Positions 20,525 to 29,494 of a DNA stretch of 64,000 bases are shown piece by piece. The stretch is from Methylococcales bacterium. Its GTDB lineage: Bacteria > Pseudomonadota > Gammaproteobacteria > Methylococcales > Methylomonadaceae. The notes beneath the pieces are model-generated. The model worked only from the letters and a program-made list of their open reading frames with translations. It was not told the DNA's origin and did no database searches. The position numbers and the translations under genes are program-made. Numbering within the stretch: position 1 is the stretch's first letter; each line of letters begins with the position of its first letter. The DNA lies in NCBI GenBank assembly GCA_026399015.1, contig JAPLRS010000040.1:1-64000 (forward strand). Direction: 5' to 3'.

Positions 20525-21457
20525 TTATCTTAAGCATTGCAAAGGGTCATCTAAAGTACTGCACGTAATAAAACTTAAACCTTGTTTTTTAGCTAAGGAT
20601 TCAAGTTGTTGTTTGCGCAATTCAAAACGTTGTTGATAACTGAGTAAACGGTCTTTATCGTTTGCATCAAACAGTACATCACGGTTGTTATCCGTAAAGC
20701 GGTAACGACCTTTCAATGGCAAACTGGTTTCTAAGGGATCATAAATAAAAATTAAAACCACTTCGCAGTGTTGCGCCAACTTAGTTAAATAAGATTCCGC
20801 TACGCTATTTAAACATCTAAAATCACTAATGATATAAACCAAACTACCTGGACGGGCATGTTGGTTTAATCTTGCCAAAACATGGTCTAGAGTAATAGCA
20901 TTTTGTTTTTTAGTAATAGTAGGATTAGGGTTTGTTTTAGCGACTAAAGCGTGCAAAAATCTTAAAACGGCTGAACGACCATTTTGGGGTTTTAATTCTA
21001 GACATTCATAATCAGAAAAGATTTGGCCACCAATTCTGTCACCCTGATATTCAGCGGCCCATGCTAAAAGGCCGGCTAATTTACTCGCTAATACCGATTT
21101 AAAAACGCCCCGAGTGGCAAATTGCATAGTTAAACGATTATCCACCGAGATAAAAACCGGTCTTTCACGTTCTTCTCTAAATATTTTAGTATGTGGCTTG
21201 CCGGTACGGGCTGTCACTCGCCAATCAATACTTCTAATATCATCACCGGCTTGATAAAGTCTGGCTTCATCAAATTCCATACCGCGGCCTTTAAAACGCG
21301 AGACATAACCACCACTTTGTTGGGTGCGTTTATTACCGCGATGTAAATGAATACGGGTAGCAAGTTTTGCTAAATCAATTAAAGATTTTAATGAAACCGC
21401 AACGCGTTCATTAACGGGTATTGGATCAGGTTTTTTAGATTGACTAAATAGCATCAA
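20525..21457 (-). CDS. DUF58 protein of the MoxR operon
   Basis: 310 residues, soluble. The DUF58 core is recognised by the conserved stretch GMEFDEARLYQAGDDIRSIDWRVTARTGKPHTKIFREERER (about residues 60-98; only its key residues matter: YQAGD, RSIDW, K.F.EE). A VWA-like fold follows (VFISVDNRLTM... LVYIISDFR). It overlaps the moxR stop by 4 nt (ATGA). The function of DUF58 is not known; in this context it is a probable client or adaptor of the MoxR ATPase. Confidence 0.9.
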   Translation of the reverse strand: MMLFSQSKKPDPIPVNERVAVSLKSLIDLAKLATRIHLHRGNKRTQQSGGYVSRFKGRGMEFDEARLYQAGDDIRSIDWRVTARTGKPHTKIFREERERPVFISVDNRLTMQFATRGVFKSVLASKLAGLLAWAAEYQGDRIGGQIFSDYECLELKPQNGRSAVLRFLHALVAKTNPNPTITKKQNAITLDHVLARLNQHARPGSLVYIISDFRCLNSVAESYLTKLAQHCEVVLIFIYDPLETSLPLKGRYRFTDNNRDVLFDANDKDRLLSYQQRFELRKQQLESLAKKQGLSFITCSTLDDPLQCLR

Positions 21458-22458
21458 GGAACCGCAATTCTAGCAATTAATTCTCTAATAAAATCATCAG
21501 TAGTAATGCCTTCAGCTTCTGCTTCATAAGATAAAATCAATCGATGTCTTAAAACATCAAAAGCCATTTCTTGAATATCTTCTGGGCTAACAAAATCACG
21601 CTGTGCTAACCACGCTTTAGCTCTAGAGCAACGATCTAAGGCGATACTAGCTCTAGGACTGGCACCATATTGTAACCAAGCGGCCAAATCATATCCGTAA
21701 GCAGAAGGGTTCCGGGTTGCTAAGATTATTTGTAATAAATAATCTTCAAGGCTATCTGCCATATGAATATCTAAGATTTCATTACGGGCATCAAATAGAG
21801 TACTTTGACTAATAGGTACAAACTCTTGGCTGCTTTTTACTTTTTCAGAACGTGCTTCTGCTCTGGCTAAATGCAGAATGCTTTTTTCATGCTCTGCTTT
21901 AGGATAATCGACTTTAACATGTAATAAGAAACGATCTAATTGCGCTTCTGGTAAAGGATAAGTCCCTTCTTGTTCAATTGGGTTTTGAGTAGCCATTACC
22001 ATAAATAGCTTTGGTAAAGGGTAGGTTGCTTGGCCAACAGTAATTTGGCGCTCTGCCATAGCCTCTAATAAAGCCGCTTGTACTTTTGCAGGTGAACGAT
22101 TAATTTCATCCGCTAAAATCAGATTATGAAACAAGGGGCCTTTCTGAAATTCAAAGGTGCCTTGTTGTGGGCGAAAAATCTCGGTACCTGTTAAATCGGC
22201 AGGTAATAAATCTGGCGTAAATTGCACGCGATGAAAATCACCATGAATCCCTTTGCTTAAAACATTAATAGCTCTGGTTTTTGCTAAGCCTGGTGCGCCT
22301 TCAACTAGAATATGACCATCAGCTAATAGACCGATTAACATACGTTCTACTAAGATATCTTGGCCAATAATTTCTTGATTTATATAATCTTTTAAGCCAC
22401 TTAGTAAGGCTTGGGTTGAGTTTTTTGAGAGATTTAGTTTGCTAGTAGGTTCTGACAT
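21454..22458 (-). CDS. MoxR family AAA+ ATPase
   Basis: 334 residues from the ATG at 22458 (MSEPTSKLNL), the usual MoxR length; a longer reading to 22518 would begin at GTG and add 20 poorly conserved residues. Walker A GAPGLAKT is at residues 54-61, Walker B is LILADEINRSPAK, sensor 1 is MATQNPIEQEGTYPLPEAQLDRF, and ASPRASI lies in the lid. MoxR ATPases act as chaperone-like remodelers together with VWA proteins, which here are encoded directly downstream. It is first in the operon, behind a recognisable promoter. The name does not imply methanol metabolism. Confidence 0.95.
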   Translation of the reverse strand: MSEPTSKLNLSKNSTQALLSGLKDYINQEIIGQDILVERMLIGLLADGHILVEGAPGLAKTRAINVLSKGIHGDFHRVQFTPDLLPADLTGTEIFRPQQGTFEFQKGPLFHNLILADEINRSPAKVQAALLEAMAERQITVGQATYPLPKLFMVMATQNPIEQEGTYPLPEAQLDRFLLHVKVDYPKAEHEKSILHLARAEARSEKVKSSQEFVPISQSTLFDARNEILDIHMADSLEDYLLQIILATRNPSAYGYDLAAWLQYGASPRASIALDRCSRAKAWLAQRDFVSPEDIQEMAFDVLRHRLILSYEAEAEGITTDDFIRELIARIAVP

Positions 22459-22540
22459 GATATGAGCGTGTAGTCTTAGGTTACATGTATTTTGTTTAAA
22501 GCGAGAACCTTTAAACACTATTTTTACAAAAAGGTTCCCT

Positions 22541-22570
22541 ATTCTAACTGTATATGGTGTTAAGTATCAA
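22541..22570 (-). promoter_or_regulatory. Promoter of the moxR-bat operon
   Basis: TTGATA (22565-22570), 18-bp spacer, TAGAAT (22541-22546) on the minus strand, about 80 nt before the moxR ATG. Each hexamer has one mismatch to consensus. No terminator is seen between here and the stop of the repeat protein gene at 22619, so read-through is possible. Confidence 0.5.
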
Positions 22571-22618
22571 AGCTAAAACAGGGAGGGTAGTGCGGATATT
22601 TCGACTATTTTTATGACA

Positions 22619-25600
22619 TTAGCTATAAACAATAGCTCCATTTACTAAATGTAAATGGCTGACATCAATACCGGTTAATTGAATTAAATTATCTCCGGCA
22701 GATACGCCAGACGTTGCATCGGAGATAAACACATAACTATCGGTACCGTTTTGCCAAAATGCGACATTACCTAAAGTGCTTGCTGTTTGACTCAATGCAC
22801 TTTCCGCGGCAGTAATTTGTAACGCTAAGGTGTCATCTAACGGATCAAAAGTTGCGATGCCCGACGTTAAATCAATTTGCGCCATCCCTAGGGAAGCTGG
22901 CGAAAGATTGCCATCGGTACTTAGATCAATAGCTATTGTGGATACAAAAGTTAATGTGTCTTGCCCGTTAAAATGATTAACGATTCCAAAATTTGTATCT
23001 GAAGGTGTATTTGTACTTTGGGGATGTAAAATAAAATTAATATGGCCATTTGCACCATCAACATTAATGGCTGGCGTTGCAATTGGCGTAGGTAAATCGA
23101 CATTAAATACCAGATTGGGATAGACGCTAGATATTAAATTAAGCATATTAGTATCAAAGGCTAATTGCTCAGGCGTTATGGCCAGATTAGTTGGCGCATC
23201 GCTAAATGTAATGTTATTAATCAAAGTTTTATTAGCTTCTAAGACATTCAAGTTATTAATAATATTAGTAAAATTATCATTAATACTAATGTTTTTTACT
23301 AAAGGATTTTCCAAAACCGTTGTCATGTTTATAACCGCAACATCACTTATCGTTAGTGTATAAGAACTAAGATTAATTAAAGCTAAGGCGTCTGCATCAT
23401 TGCTTAATTGGCTATAGCTGATTGCTAACAATTGAGGAGAATTGCTTAGGGTAATACCCGTTACATGATTTAGTGCTGATACTGCTTGTAAGGTATCTAA
23501 ACTAGCATTGATATGGGCAGCGGTATCTTTTACGGTCAAACTAATGACGCCGGTTATAGCAAGAACGTTTGATATTTCTGCAACAGGCACATCCGTTACT
23601 AATAATGGATAAGTATTAGAGACTAACGCTAAAACATCAGAATCATTAATTAACTGAGCATAGCTAACAGTAATATTAGTAGGTGCATCTGTTAAAGTAA
23701 TGGCCGTAATTTTACTGATATTTTCTTGTAGATTTGTTAGTTGTAATAAAATATGGGATAAGGTGTCACTAATAGATATTGAGGCTACAAAAGGATTAGC
23801 TAATACAATAGCTAAATTACCTAAAGTTACATCTGTAACCACAACAGAATAGTTACCAGAAATGAGTGCCGACAAAGAACCGTTATTAATAAACTGAGCT
23901 TCTGTCATGGTTAATGCTTGCGTAGCATCGGTAATAGTTACAGTATTAATTAACGCTAAGTTGGATTTAATTAAATCAATATTGCTAGCAATATTTGCGG
24001 CGGTATCCGTAATACTAATGCTTTTTATAAAAGGTGTACTTAAAACGTTAGAGATATCAGCAGCTAAAACATTTGTCACAATTAACGTATAACTATTGTC
24101 AATTAGCACCAAGCCATTAATAGTGGCTGATCCGTTGCTAGTAATAAGTGCTAAGGCGGTTGTATCTCGGTTTAGTTGCGTTTCTGTAATGGTAAGTGTG
24201 CCAGGACTATCTGTTAAAACGATTCTGCTTATAATACTAGCGTTATTTTGTAAGTTATCTAAATGCGTGGCTATATTGCTAGCAGTATCAGCAATAGAAA
24301 ATGAAACTACATGCGAGTTATTTAAGACAGTTAAAATATCTGTGACTGGGACGCCGCTAATCTTTAAAGTATAGTCCCCTAAAACTTTAGCTAAAGTGAC
24401 TGCATCATTAGTAAGTTGAGCCTGCGTAATTGCTAAAGTGTTAGGTGCTCCGGTTAGGGTGATACTAGATAACTTACTGCCTAGGCTTTGTAAAAAATCT
24501 AGGTTATAGCTAATATTTTTTGCACTATCACTGACACTAATAGAGGATATTTTGGTATCTACACTTAATGTTCTGATTAATCGCGTTGGTGCATCGGTAA
24601 TAGCAACACTGAAATTAGTTAATTTGTTGGCAAAAATCTTAGTGTATTGCGTAATACTTAAGTTAATAGGCGTAATTGTGCCGGATTCAGTAATACTGGC
24701 AATCTTATTGCCCGCTGTAATTAAGGCTGATAACTGGGTCGGGTTATTAATGTTAGTGGCGTTATCAATAATTGAAAATGACTTAACATGAATGTTAGTT
24801 AAAATTGCTGAAGTTTGGGCAATTGGCACAGCACTGACAATTAAATTATATCTACCGACTATTTTATTAAGAGTACCTGCGTCATTAATTAACTGATTTG
24901 CAGTTAGGTTTAATGGTGTGATTGTGCCAATTTGGTTGATTGCTGTAACTTTGCCATCTAATGCTTGAAGCGCATCTATATTGGTTGCAATATTGCCTGA
25001 AGTGTCTTTAATAATAAGGCTGGATATTTTTTCATCTGTTAATAAACTTGCCATCAAAGCAGTCGACGCATCCGAAATCTTAGCTGTAAAATTAGTAAAC
25101 TTGCTGGTTAAAGCAGAACTGTATTGGCTGACCGTTAAGGTGATTGGGGTAATGCTACCTGTTTGAGTAATAGTGCTAACTTTAGAGCCCAGAATAGATA
25201 ACAGATATAAGCTAGCTTTTTTATTAATGTTAAGTGCTGAGTCTAAAATCGTAACTGATCCAATATGGCCATTTGCCGAAATAATCCCTAATTTTGAGGT
25301 AGGCACAGCCGAAACATTTAAAGTATAAATACTTATTATTTTAGAGATAAGGGTTTGATTCGCCGTGAGTTGAGTGGCGCTAATCGCTAATGGGATCGTT
25401 GGGTTTGATATATTAATGCTGGCAATTTTTCTAACAATACTTTGCAAACCATCTATATTTTGAACAACATTAGTGCCGGTGTCCGTTAGCGCAAGTGAAT
25501 AACGAGTGCTAATTTTGTTAAGTACATCCGTATTATTTGTTAGTTCTGTAATATTAAGTTTTACGGGAGCGGTTGGATCTGTTTGGAAAATGCTAGCGAT

Positions 25601-25747
25601 CTTTCCTGCAGCAATTAGAGGGCTTAGGGCATTTATATTTATTGCAATGTTATCTGATGAGTCGCCAATAATAATGGCGGCCATATTGGGATTAGTATTA
25701 AAAGCCAATAGGGCATTAGATACGTTTAACCGAGAAATTATAGTCAT
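22619..25747 (-). CDS. Large repeat protein, type I secretion-like C-terminus (paralogue 2)
   Basis: 1042 residues, no Sec signal peptide, no cysteine, very rich in Ile, Ser, Thr, Asn and Leu. About ten degenerate repeats of roughly 75-85 residues fill 1-890. A unit reads loosely: Val-Ser-x-Ile-Asp-Asp-Thr-x-x-Asn-Ile, Leu-x-x-Leu-Gln, Lys-Ile-x-x-Ile-x-x-Thr, a second strand ending Ala-Gln-Leu-x-x-Asp, then Tyr-x-Leu-x-Val-x-x-Val-Pro. The C-terminal ~140 residues are non-repetitive (NGHINFILHP, TDSYVFISDATSG, AGDNLIQLTGID, SHLHLVNGAI), of the type found at the end of RTX/type I secreted surface proteins. No HlyB/HlyD/TolC-like exporter is in the window. It is 27 nt after its upstream paralogue and clearly a duplication. 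Function unknown; a secreted or surface-layer protein is inferred. Confidence 0.85.
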   Translation of the reverse strand: MTIISRLNVSNALLAFNTNPNMAAIIIGDSSDNIAININALSPLIAAGKIASIFQTDPTAPVKLNITELTNNTDVLNKISTRYSLALTDTGTNVVQNIDGLQSIVRKIASINISNPTIPLAISATQLTANQTLISKIISIYTLNVSAVPTSKLGIISANGHIGSVTILDSALNINKKASLYLLSILGSKVSTITQTGSITPITLTVSQYSSALTSKFTNFTAKISDASTALMASLLTDEKISSLIIKDTSGNIATNIDALQALDGKVTAINQIGTITPLNLTANQLINDAGTLNKIVGRYNLIVSAVPIAQTSAILTNIHVKSFSIIDNATNINNPTQLSALITAGNKIASITESGTITPINLSITQYTKIFANKLTNFSVAITDAPTRLIRTLSVDTKISSISVSDSAKNISYNLDFLQSLGSKLSSITLTGAPNTLAITQAQLTNDAVTLAKVLGDYTLKISGVPVTDILTVLNNSHVVSFSIADTASNIATHLDNLQNNASIISRIVLTDSPGTLTITETQLNRDTTALALITSNGSATINGLVLIDNSYTLIVTNVLAADISNVLSTPFIKSISITDTAANIASNIDLIKSNLALINTVTITDATQALTMTEAQFINNGSLSALISGNYSVVVTDVTLGNLAIVLANPFVASISISDTLSHILLQLTNLQENISKITAITLTDAPTNITVSYAQLINDSDVLALVSNTYPLLVTDVPVAEISNVLAITGVISLTVKDTAAHINASLDTLQAVSALNHVTGITLSNSPQLLAISYSQLSNDADALALINLSSYTLTISDVAVINMTTVLENPLVKNISINDNFTNIINNLNVLEANKTLINNITFSDAPTNLAITPEQLAFDTNMLNLISSVYPNLVFNVDLPTPIATPAINVDGANGHINFILHPQSTNTPSDTNFGIVNHFNGQDTLTFVSTIAIDLSTDGNLSPASLGMAQIDLTSGIATFDPLDDTLALQITAAESALSQTASTLGNVAFWQNGTDSYVFISDATSGVSAGDNLIQLTGIDVSHLHLVNGAIVYS
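22635..22708 (-). repeat. 74-bp exact repeat, copy 1 (C-terminal signal of the repeat proteins)
   Basis: This stretch is identical base for base to 25791-25864. It encodes the AGDNLIQLTGID...HLHLVNGA region. Identity extends through silent positions and continues with seven mismatches over the next ~50 bp, whereas the repeat bodies of the two genes are strongly diverged. Confidence 0.95.
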
Positions 25748-25774
25748 AAATGCCCCAAAAATTATTTAGAAGAG

Positions 25775-28700
25775 TTAGACATAAGAGATTGCTCCATTTA
25801 CTAAATGTAAATGGCTGACATCAATACCGGTTAATTGAATTAAATTATCTCCGGCAGATACGCCTGTTGTGGCATCGGAGATAAACACATAACTATCCGT
25901 GCCGTTTTGCCAAAGGGCAATGTTTCCTGCGCCAGTTGTTATTGCTTTTTCTGCGGCGGTTATCTGTAAACTTAACGTGTTATCAGTATTATTAAAATTT
26001 GCTATTCCGGTTATTGCATCTAGTTGTGCTAAGCCCACTGCTAGATTGCTAGAGTTACTTGATATATTGAGTGGCTTACTGACAGTAGTTGCAAAACTTA
26101 TTTTATCTTGGTCTTTAAAAGTAGAAATTACATCAAAGTTAACCTCTGATGGGATACCCGTACTATTAGGATGCAAAATGAAATTAATATGACCGTTAGA
26201 GCCATCTAAAGAAACTATGCTTTTTGATATACCTAAATCAACATTAAAGAGGGCCGACTGGTTAGTATTAGTGATTAAATTAAGCACGTCTCTGTCATTA
26301 TTTAACTGATCAACCGTTAATGCGATATCTGGAGTCGAGGTATCTTTAATATTAATTTTGCTTATAGAGCCCACAAAATTACTTAATAAATTCAAGGCTA
26401 GTTTAATACTATTTAATGTGTCAGTTATGGTGATAGATTGTAATGATGGGTCATTGGTAACTGGATTAATACTTTTGAGGTTTGAAATCGTCACATCATT
26501 AACAATTAATGAATAACTGGTTTGTAACTTGTTTAAAACCACAGCATCTGTATTGTACTGACTGAGCGTCAGTGTCATTGGGGTTAATGGATTTGTTTGG
26601 CTAATATCCGTTATTTTGTCACCCAACAATTTAAGCTTATGTAGGTTGGCTGTAATGTTTTCTGAGCTATCTACAACAAAAATGTAAGCTACATTTGCGC
26701 TAGGTGTAAAACTTGCAGGTGCTTCATTAATAGCTAGGGAAGTTGATTTACCTAAGTGATTTAAGACTGCGTTATTAGCATTTAATTGATTAGCGGTCAG
26801 TGAAATAGGTGTGGAAAGATCAGTGACCACAATGCTAGTTATTTTAGCGAGATTTGCATTTAGCATTTCAAAACTAGCGCCAATATTATCAGCCGTGTCT
26901 GATACAGAAATGCTATTAAGATGAGGATTGCTTAAAACACTATTGAGATCGGCGGTATCAACATTAGATAAATTGAGTAAGAATGCGTTAGTAATTTTAT
27001 TAAACACATCGCTATTTAAGAAGAATTGATCAAAAGTAATACTAAGAGCTGGTGTGGATGTGAGTGCATTTGTTAGGCTAATAATGCTAATTTGATCAAT
27101 GTAAAAGCCTAAAGTGTCTAGTTTGCTCACTATATTAGTACTAGAATCTAAAACGCTGATAGAGCTGACGGCTGGATTACTTAAAACACTTATTACATTA
27201 ATGACCGGTACACTCGTGAGCTTTAATAAGTAGGGCGTAACAATATTGTTTAAAATACCCGCATATTTTACAAATTGAGTGTTTGATAGCTCTATAGGTG
27301 ATTTGGGATCAAGTTGAGTGATATCGCTTAACTTAGCACCCAATGCTAATAACGCATCAAGATTATTTAAAATATTAGCCGTGGTATCTTTAAGTGTTAG
27401 TAAAGATACATGCGTATTTTTACTAATAGCAGCAATATCCGTGGTACTTGCATCTATAATGGTTAGTTTATAAAGGCCTTTTACTTTATTGAGTATCGGC
27501 GTACTGGCTAAAAACTCATTAATACTTAGGTCAATAGGCTGGTTAATATTGATAATCGTGGCGCTAGATATAACATTTGCGTTAATAGTTAATACAAAAA
27601 TGTTATCAGCAATAGATGCCGCGGTATCTAAGACAGCAATATTTGTAACATGCGAGTTTTTTAACACACTTGTTACATCATCCGCGTTTATATTATTTAA
27701 AGTTAAAGAATATGGACTAGTAATTAAATTTAGAATGTCGGTATCGTTAAAAAACTGCTGTGAGCTAAGATTAAGAACACCAGAATCATCAGTAAATTTT
27801 ATGTTATTAAGGGTAATAAAAATAGAACTTGTGTAAGTTTCTAATAGATCAATTTTAGTATTAATATTAATAGTTGAATCTAGAATATCAATATTAATAT
27901 TTTTTGCATTGTGCGTTGTCGCGTCATTTAAAATATTTACGGTATCCGCAACAGTCGCCTTAGTTGCCGACATTGAGTAGTCGGTAGTAATTTTAGCAAT
28001 GAGCGCTGCATTATTATATGTCGGCGATGTGGGAATATTTAAAGGATTAGCTGGGTCTGTTTGAATAATACTGACCAAGGTGGCGCCTAATTTTTTTAAG
28101 ACATCGATATTATTAACAATGTTTGTTGATGTATCTTTAACGATAATTTCAGTGATGTGGTTAACTTTTGTATTTAGCAAATTTGTGCTGCTAAGAATAT
28201 CTTGGATGCTTAAAGTAATTGAAATATCTGTTACATGTTTATCACTTAAAACACTTGTAATATTTTCTGGTGTGACACCACTCACTTTTAACGTATAAGT
28301 ATTGATTATTTTGTTAAGCGTAGTTTGATCGCTTAATAATTGCGAAACAGTAATAGGGATGGGTTTTTTATCTGTTTTGGTAATTTCGGTTAATTTTGTA
28401 TCTATAAGTTGCAGACTGTCTAGCAGGCTAGCAATATTATTTGCCGTATCTTTTAAACTAAAACTAGATACTTTAGGATCGGCTAATAAAGTGCCTAATA
28501 GGGTTTTGGAGGCATCGTTTATATGTGCCGTTAAATTACTTAATTTATTGGTAAAAGTCGCGCTGTAATTTGAGGCACTGATGGAGAGTTTTGTAACGGA
28601 TCCGGTTGCCTTAATATCCGTTAATAGATCGCCTAATTTTAATAACTTGTTTAAATTGATGGCTTTTTTAAGATTAGTTACTGAATCAGTAATAAAAAGC

Positions 28701-29011
28701 GCTGTGATATGTGTATTTTTTAAGACAGCATTTATTTTGCTAGCAGGGATATCCGCAACAGATAAATAATAGCTCCCCGACCATTTAGTCATTATCGCTT
28801 TATTATTGTTAAAGGTTGCCATTGTTATGTCTAACAGCGTGGCAACATCGGATTGATTAATACTTTTTATCTTGGTTGCATGTAATTGTAATGCATCAAG
28901 ATTAGCCAGAATATTATTACTCGAGTCATTAATAATAACAGGTCCAGCATTACTATTGGTTACGTAATAGGCTAAAGCATCTGATACATTAAAAGTGGGT
29001 AGGCTAGACAT
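25775..29011 (-). CDS. Large repeat protein, type I secretion-like C-terminus (paralogue 1)
   Basis: 1078 residues from the ATG at 29011 (MSSLPTFNVSDALAYY); a longer reading to 29023 starts at TTG and lacks a site, while GAG lies 10 nt before the ATG. Like its downstream paralogue it has no Sec signal, no cysteine, and a body of about eleven degenerate ~80-residue units (for example HVTNIAVLDTAASIADNI, ISSISVLDSSTNIVSKL type strands). It ends with a non-repetitive C-terminal domain including NGHINFILHP, TDSYVFISDATTG and HLHLVNGAISYV. Both N-termini share the NVS-A-A...VI-DSS-NI pattern. It is probably exported by a type I system encoded elsewhere. First gene of the two-gene unit. Confidence 0.85.
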   Translation of the reverse strand: MSSLPTFNVSDALAYYVTNSNAGPVIINDSSNNILANLDALQLHATKIKSINQSDVATLLDITMATFNNNKAIMTKWSGSYYLSVADIPASKINAVLKNTHITALFITDSVTNLKKAINLNKLLKLGDLLTDIKATGSVTKLSISASNYSATFTNKLSNLTAHINDASKTLLGTLLADPKVSSFSLKDTANNIASLLDSLQLIDTKLTEITKTDKKPIPITVSQLLSDQTTLNKIINTYTLKVSGVTPENITSVLSDKHVTDISITLSIQDILSSTNLLNTKVNHITEIIVKDTSTNIVNNIDVLKKLGATLVSIIQTDPANPLNIPTSPTYNNAALIAKITTDYSMSATKATVADTVNILNDATTHNAKNINIDILDSTININTKIDLLETYTSSIFITLNNIKFTDDSGVLNLSSQQFFNDTDILNLITSPYSLTLNNINADDVTSVLKNSHVTNIAVLDTAASIADNIFVLTINANVISSATIININQPIDLSINEFLASTPILNKVKGLYKLTIIDASTTDIAAISKNTHVSLLTLKDTTANILNNLDALLALGAKLSDITQLDPKSPIELSNTQFVKYAGILNNIVTPYLLKLTSVPVINVISVLSNPAVSSISVLDSSTNIVSKLDTLGFYIDQISIISLTNALTSTPALSITFDQFFLNSDVFNKITNAFLLNLSNVDTADLNSVLSNPHLNSISVSDTADNIGASFEMLNANLAKITSIVVTDLSTPISLTANQLNANNAVLNHLGKSTSLAINEAPASFTPSANVAYIFVVDSSENITANLHKLKLLGDKITDISQTNPLTPMTLTLSQYNTDAVVLNKLQTSYSLIVNDVTISNLKSINPVTNDPSLQSITITDTLNSIKLALNLLSNFVGSISKINIKDTSTPDIALTVDQLNNDRDVLNLITNTNQSALFNVDLGISKSIVSLDGSNGHINFILHPNSTGIPSEVNFDVISTFKDQDKISFATTVSKPLNISSNSSNLAVGLAQLDAITGIANFNNTDNTLSLQITAAEKAITTGAGNIALWQNGTDSYVFISDATTGVSAGDNLIQLTGIDVSHLHLVNGAISYV
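25791..25864 (-). repeat. 74-bp exact repeat, copy 2 (C-terminal signal of the repeat proteins)
   Basis: Identical to 22635-22708. It lies at the same position near the end of paralogue 1. The spacing between copies is 3,156 bp, one gene length, so homologous recombination between them would delete or fuse the two genes into one. Confidence 0.95.
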
Positions 29012-29067
29012 TATAAATCTCAAGATTAAGCATTCATCAAGGCCGAAGTCTTGTTTTTGATTTGAAT

Positions 29068-29097
29068 TTTATACTAAGTTGCTTGGTGACTTTGTTA
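29068..29097 (-). promoter_or_regulatory. Possible promoter of the repeat-protein pair
   Basis: TAACAA (29092-29097), 18-bp spacer, TATAAA (29068-29073) on the minus strand, about 57 nt before the ATG at 29011. Both hexamers are imperfect. It is the best candidate in the upstream 100 bp but not a strong one. Confidence 0.3.
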
Positions 29098-29194
29098 CAT
29101 AAAAAAGACAAACAGTTAAATGGAAGTGATTGTACGTTTAAATTAAAGCAATTATTTAATAAGCATAAGACGGGTAATGATGACGTATCAATAA

Positions 29195-29416
29195 AAATTA
29201 GCGGTATTTAATGGTGCTGTGGCTTATATTTGGCAATTTGTTAAGGGTGAGCTACCCGCCACTGAAGATGGGTGTCATAGCTTACATATAGGTACACATT
29301 CAAACCATGAGGCTGATGGATTAGAGGTTGCGTCTTATTATTACTATATAGTTGCTGCTATAACAGCCAATGGCATCACAGAATTTTGTGACCCTGTTGT
29401 CAAGTTGGTGGTTTAA
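29195..29416 (+). pseudogene. Possible fibronectin type III domain remnant
   Basis: The open frame reads FNGAVAYIWQ ... YYYYIVAAITANGITEFCDPVVKLVV, which looks like the second half of a fibronectin type III domain (Trp-Gln strand, Tyr-rich F strand, then SDPV-type G strand). It starts right after an in-frame stop, has no ribosome-binding site, and would be only a fragment. It may be debris of a larger surface protein once located here. The similarity is judged by eye. Confidence 0.3.
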
Positions 29417-29430
29417 ATTAGACCGATTTA

Positions 29431-29461
29431 GGTAGACCACACATTTAGATAGTGGTCTACC
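29431..29461. other. Perfect 10-bp inverted repeat in intergenic DNA
   Basis: GGTAGACCAC (29431-29440) and GTGGTCTACC (29452-29461) with an 11-nt loop. No T-run follows on either strand. It could slow or end transcription of the minus-strand small gene that stops at 29495. The surrounding 29012-29494 has otherwise only the fibronectin-like fragment and a weak promoter. Confidence 0.5.
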
Positions 29462-29494
29462 ATTGATAACTTAACTATAAAATTAAAATATTCT

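Noticed and set aside
21454-22458. MoxR as evidence of methanol dehydrogenase maturation
   Set aside because: The MoxR family is widespread; the neighbours are DUF58/Bat genes and no mxa or xox gene is in the window.
22459-22518. Longer moxR start
   Set aside because: It begins at GTG, adds 20 unconserved residues and overlaps the promoter-proximal leader; the ATG at 22458 gives the usual family length.
23178-28769. Many open frames on the plus strand opposite the two repeat proteins
   Set aside because: They are 61-115 codon shadows with hydrophobic Ile/Val/Leu-rich products caused by the reverse complement of Asn/Ile/Thr-rich codons; they have no ribosome-binding sites and follow the repeat periodicity.
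22619-29011. CRISPR-like or satellite periodicity
   Set aside because: The period (~240 bp) is a protein repeat in frame with a single long reading frame; the DNA copies are degenerate and there are no short identical repeats with unique spacers.
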